Assembly: GCF_003990915.1 (NCBI RefSeq)
Contig: NZ_BHXQ01000003.1
Coordinates: 372,001-436,000, forward strand
Length of the DNA: 64,000 nt
Direction: 5' to 3'
Origin: Chryseotalea sanaruensis
GTDB lineage: Bacteria > Bacteroidota > Bacteroidia > Cytophagales > Cyclobacteriaceae
Shown: piece after piece, positions 61,739-64,000 of the stretch
Layout: each line of letters opens with the position of its first letter
Position numbering within the stretch: position 1 is the first letter of the stretch
The notes under the pieces: model-generated
Told to the model about the DNA's origin: nothing
What the model saw: the letters and a program-made list of their open reading frames with translations, nothing else
Databases searched by the model: none
Program-made: the position numbers and the translations under genes

Positions 61739-62521
61739 TCATTTCCCCACAAAATTCGGCTTCCTCTTTTCCAAAAACGCCTGTACACCCTCCTTATAAT
61801 CCTGAGAGCTACCGGCAATTTCCTGACAGTACGCTTCATAGTCTAGCATCTCATCCAGGGAAGCTGTCTGCGCTTTGTTCAACATTTTCTTTATTAAGCC
61901 AATCGATTTTGTTGGTGCCTTCGCGTAAAAGTCAGTGTAACCTTTCACCGCTGCATCTAACTCCCCCGCTGGCACAGCCTTATTAATCAAGCCAATACTC
62001 ACAGCCTCACTTGCTTTCAGCCTGTTGCCCATGCTGCACAATTCAAAAGCTTTATTAAAGCCTACGGCTCTTGGTAAAAAGAAAGACGAACCAGAGTCTG
62101 GCACCAAACCAATATTGATAAAAATCTCAATCAATTGTGCTTCCTCATTGGCAACAATCACATCGCAAGCCAAGGCAATAGAACAACCAGCACCTGCTGC
62201 TACACCATTCATACGACAAACAATGGGCTTCGGTAAATTACGCATCGCGCGAATAATCGGATTGTAACGTTTGTGTAAAGAATCCATAAACGAACGTTTC
62301 TGCTGACCACTAGCAGCTTTCAAATCCTGACCCGAACAAAAAGCTTTACCCTCACCTGTCAACACCACCACACGAACCAATTCATCTTTGGCAACAGCCT
62401 TCAATGCATCCTGTAGTTCATAAGTAATCTCATCATTCAATGCATTGTAAACATCAGGTCTGTTTAAAGTAATGCTAGCAACACCTTCTGCTACATCATA
62501 TTTCAAAAAAGTATAAGCCAT
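61739..62521 (-). CDS. Enoyl-CoA hydratase/isomerase family protein, PaaG-like
   Basis: A 260-residue crotonase-fold protein. The motifs KAFCSGQDLKAA near 59-70 and GVAAGAGCSIALACDVI near 105-121 (oxyanion hole), and DSGSSFFLPRAVG near 141 are clear; the Asp/Gly pattern is closest to PaaG, the phenylacetate-pathway isomerase, though other paa genes are missing. A role in fatty acid breakdown is also possible. It is followed by patatin 66 bases downstream on the same strand. Confidence 0.85.
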   Translation of the reverse strand: MAYTFLKYDVAEGVASITLNRPDVYNALNDEITYELQDALKAVAKDELVRVVVLTGEGKAFCSGQDLKAASGQQKRSFMDSLHKRYNPIIRAMRNLPKPIVCRMNGVAAGAGCSIALACDVIVANEEAQLIEIFINIGLVPDSGSSFFLPRAVGFNKAFELCSMGNRLKASEAVSIGLINKAVPAGELDAAVKGYTDFYAKAPTKSIGLIKKMLNKAQTASLDEMLDYEAYCQEIAGSSQDYKEGVQAFLEKRKPNFVGK

Positions 62522-62530
62522 ATTTTTTAA

Positions 62531-63154
62531 TTAAAATAAATAGATCATCCCAATAGTACTCACCAAACAACCAACGCCAAATCCAACCATCACTTCTTTT
62601 ACTGTATGTACCTGTAAATATAAGCGAGCAGTCATAACAGCACCCATAATCATAATAACAACAAGTAAAGGATAAAATAGTACTCCGTTCTCCGTCATCG
62701 AATTCAACATCACCAGCATCACCATAAAACCACCCATCGCCAGACTATGTATGCTTGCCTTCATCCATAAGGTGACGATAAAAGAAGCTAATACCAAAGC
62801 ATCAACTATGAACAAGAACTTCATAAATGGATCTTGCAAGCCGAAATGCAATTTAAGATGTAATAAAAAAGTAATCACACAATACAATAACGTAATCATC
62901 AAAAATGGCGCAATACGCTCTTTTCGTAAGGGCATACTCATAGATGAGATCGTACCAAACACCTTAAAGAAATATACGTTAATAGCAGGCAGCAGAAATG
63001 TGCAAATAAAAATCAGCATCAAAACACCGCGAAATGATCGATCGCTAACAGGAAACATAGCCGGTGGATATAACCACGCAAACAGGGAAAATAAATAAGT
63101 GGCTAAGAGTAAAGGATGAGTAATAACAGAAATGAACTGGGCTAATAACTTCAT
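62531..63154 (-). CDS. PAP2-like membrane protein
   Basis: A 207-residue membrane protein with six hydrophobic segments. The C-terminal half has KASIHSLAMGG near 132 and ARLYLQVHTVKEVMVGFGVG near 176-195, which match the second and third PAP2 phosphatase motifs (SxHS and R-x5-H), while the first (KxxxxxxRP) is degenerate. It may be a lipid phosphatase or an inactive relative. It lies 9 bases from the hydratase gene on the same strand. Confidence 0.65.
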   Translation of the reverse strand: MKLLAQFISVITHPLLLATYLFSLFAWLYPPAMFPVSDRSFRGVLMLIFICTFLLPAINVYFFKVFGTISSMSMPLRKERIAPFLMITLLYCVITFLLHLKLHFGLQDPFMKFLFIVDALVLASFIVTLWMKASIHSLAMGGFMVMLVMLNSMTENGVLFYPLLVVIMIMGAVMTARLYLQVHTVKEVMVGFGVGCLVSTIGMIYLF

Positions 63155-63194
63155 TCAATTAATTTTAAATTTGAAATTTGAAATTTCAAATTGT

Positions 63195-64000
63195 CTACAA
63201 TTCCTTTCTCAACCTCGCTACCGGTATATTAAGCTGCTCGCGGTACTTCGCCACAGTTCTTCTGGCAATGTTATACCCCTTCTCATTCAAAATCTTTTCA
63301 ATCTTATCATCCGAAAGTGGTTTACCTTTAGGTTCAGCCACAATCAAATCTTTAATAATCTGCTTCACCTCTCTGCTACTTACCTCTTCGCCAGAGTCTG
63401 TTGCAATACCTTCAGAGAAAAAATACTTCAACGGAAAAATACCAAAATCAGTTTGCACTGCTTTGCTGCTGGCCACACGCGAAACAGTGGAGATATCCAT
63501 ATTAATCATCGTAGCAATATCTTTCAAAATCATAGGCTTCAACTTCGTCTCATCCCCTTCCTGAAAGTAATCATACTGAAAATCAACAATGGCCTTCATC
63601 GTGCGCAACAAAGTCTGTTGTCTTTGTTTAATCGCATCAATAAACCATTTAGCAGCATCCAACTTCTGTTTTACAAAAGTTACAGCCTCTTTTAATTTCT
63701 TGTCTTTCTTATCGCCTTTGTCGTAAGCCTTAAACATATCGGTGTACGATCGACTAATACGCAACTCAGGTGCATTGCGAGAATTCAGTGCCAAGTCCAA
63801 CTTGCCATTGTTGTTCGTTAAAATAAAATCCGGAATAATCACCTGATTTTTAGAAACACCCGTAGTGGCACTCACACCACCCGGTTTAGGATTCAAGCCT
63901 GAAATCAATGTGATGATATCCTTAATATCATCAGCATCTTCTTCAGCTATATCAAGTTTCTTAATAATTTTATCGTAATGTTTCTTTGTAAACTCCTCAT
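63195..64000 (-). CDS. rpoN: RNA polymerase sigma-54 factor, 3' part
   Basis: Sigma-54 directs RNA polymerase to -24/-12 promoters under control of activators such as the one at 39486. About 267 C-terminal residues are visible, and the frame runs out of the window at 64000 with EEFTKKHYDKIIKKLD. The core-binding region and the RpoN box ARRTVAKYRE near the C-terminus are present, with the second DNA-binding helix just upstream (MISTVSRVASSKAVQ type sequence). The 5' end of the gene is missing. Confidence 0.95.
   Translation of the reverse strand, partial: EEFTKKHYDKIIKKLDIAEEDADDIKDIITLISGLNPKPGGVSATTGVSKNQVIIPDFILTNNNGKLDLALNSRNAPELRISRSYTDMFKAYDKGDKKDKKLKEAVTFVKQKLDAAKWFIDAIKQRQQTLLRTMKAIVDFQYDYFQEGDETKLKPMILKDIATMINMDISTVSRVASSKAVQTDFGIFPLKYFFSEGIATDSGEEVSSREVKQIIKDLIVAEPKGKPLSDDKIEKILNEKGYNIARRTVAKYREQLNIPVARLRKEL

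Overview
The window is a 64 kb stretch of a chromosome from a member of the Bacteroidota, most likely the Cytophagales. The clues are a SusC/SusD pair, a two-component sensor with a Reg_prop/Y_Y_Y sensory region, paired ExbD proteins, DUF2911 proteins, TAnnTTTG-type promoter boxes with little sign of Shine-Dalgarno sites, and a NtrC-type regulator carrying GAFTDA. No prophage, intact insertion sequence, CRISPR array, rRNA or origin was seen. There is one tRNA, tRNA-Ser(GGA).

Layout. 1-13 kb: ffh, a PepSY membrane protein, a frameshifted DUF2911 gene, a rimB-rimK-membrane protein-aspartoacylase group, a Na+/H+ antiporter, queD-folE, and an aconitase with a long lysine-rich tail. 11.6-20 kb: NUDIX hydrolase, pyrE, an alpha/beta hydrolase, a carboxy-terminal protease, a fused alpha/beta 2-oxoacid dehydrogenase E1, and alanine dehydrogenase. 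20-27.4 kb: a stand-alone HsdR-N domain protein, AMP nucleosidase, an MFS transporter, an ExbB/ExbD energising operon, tRNA-Ser, asparaginase and TatD. 27.7-32 kb: a minus-strand run with glycosyltransferases, a polysaccharide deacetylase and a SpoIIE-type phosphatase. 32-46 kb: ruvC, a conserved protein of unclear function, an NSS transporter, acs, an LpxH-like phosphatase, a NtrC-type regulator with its kinase, a head-GIN lipoprotein, ACP, a YopX-like protein, a lipid kinase and an intact DUF2911-TPR protein. 46-59 kb: a minus-strand block with a TPR sensor kinase, a metzincin-like metalloprotease, SusD, SusC, a NarL-type regulator and its propeller sensor kinase. 59-64 kb: a small secreted protein, an ECF sigma factor overlapping a small membrane protein, patatin, an enoyl-CoA hydratase relative, a PAP2-like membrane protein and the 3' part of rpoN.

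How genes fit together. QueD acts on the product of FolE, and their genes overlap. RimB and RimK act on the same modification, so with the adjacent aspartoacylase-family enzyme they suggest addition and removal of amino acids on a protein or small molecule. The ExbB-ExbD operon would energise TonB-dependent import such as the SusC/SusD pair, whose upstream sensor and regulator and downstream metalloprotease suggest a sensed, peptide-related nutrient. The NtrC-type regulator and rpoN fit sigma-54 control.

The two most unusual things are (1) a family of intergenic elements made of degenerate 8-bp tandem repeats around a core carrying an inverted repeat, four of which end exactly at the stop codon of a minus-strand gene, and (2) the aconitase with a 94-residue tail that is half lysine and resembles histone H1. 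Start codons were moved inward from the longest open frame where a signal peptide, family length or a better initiation codon argued for it; these choices are stated in the entries.
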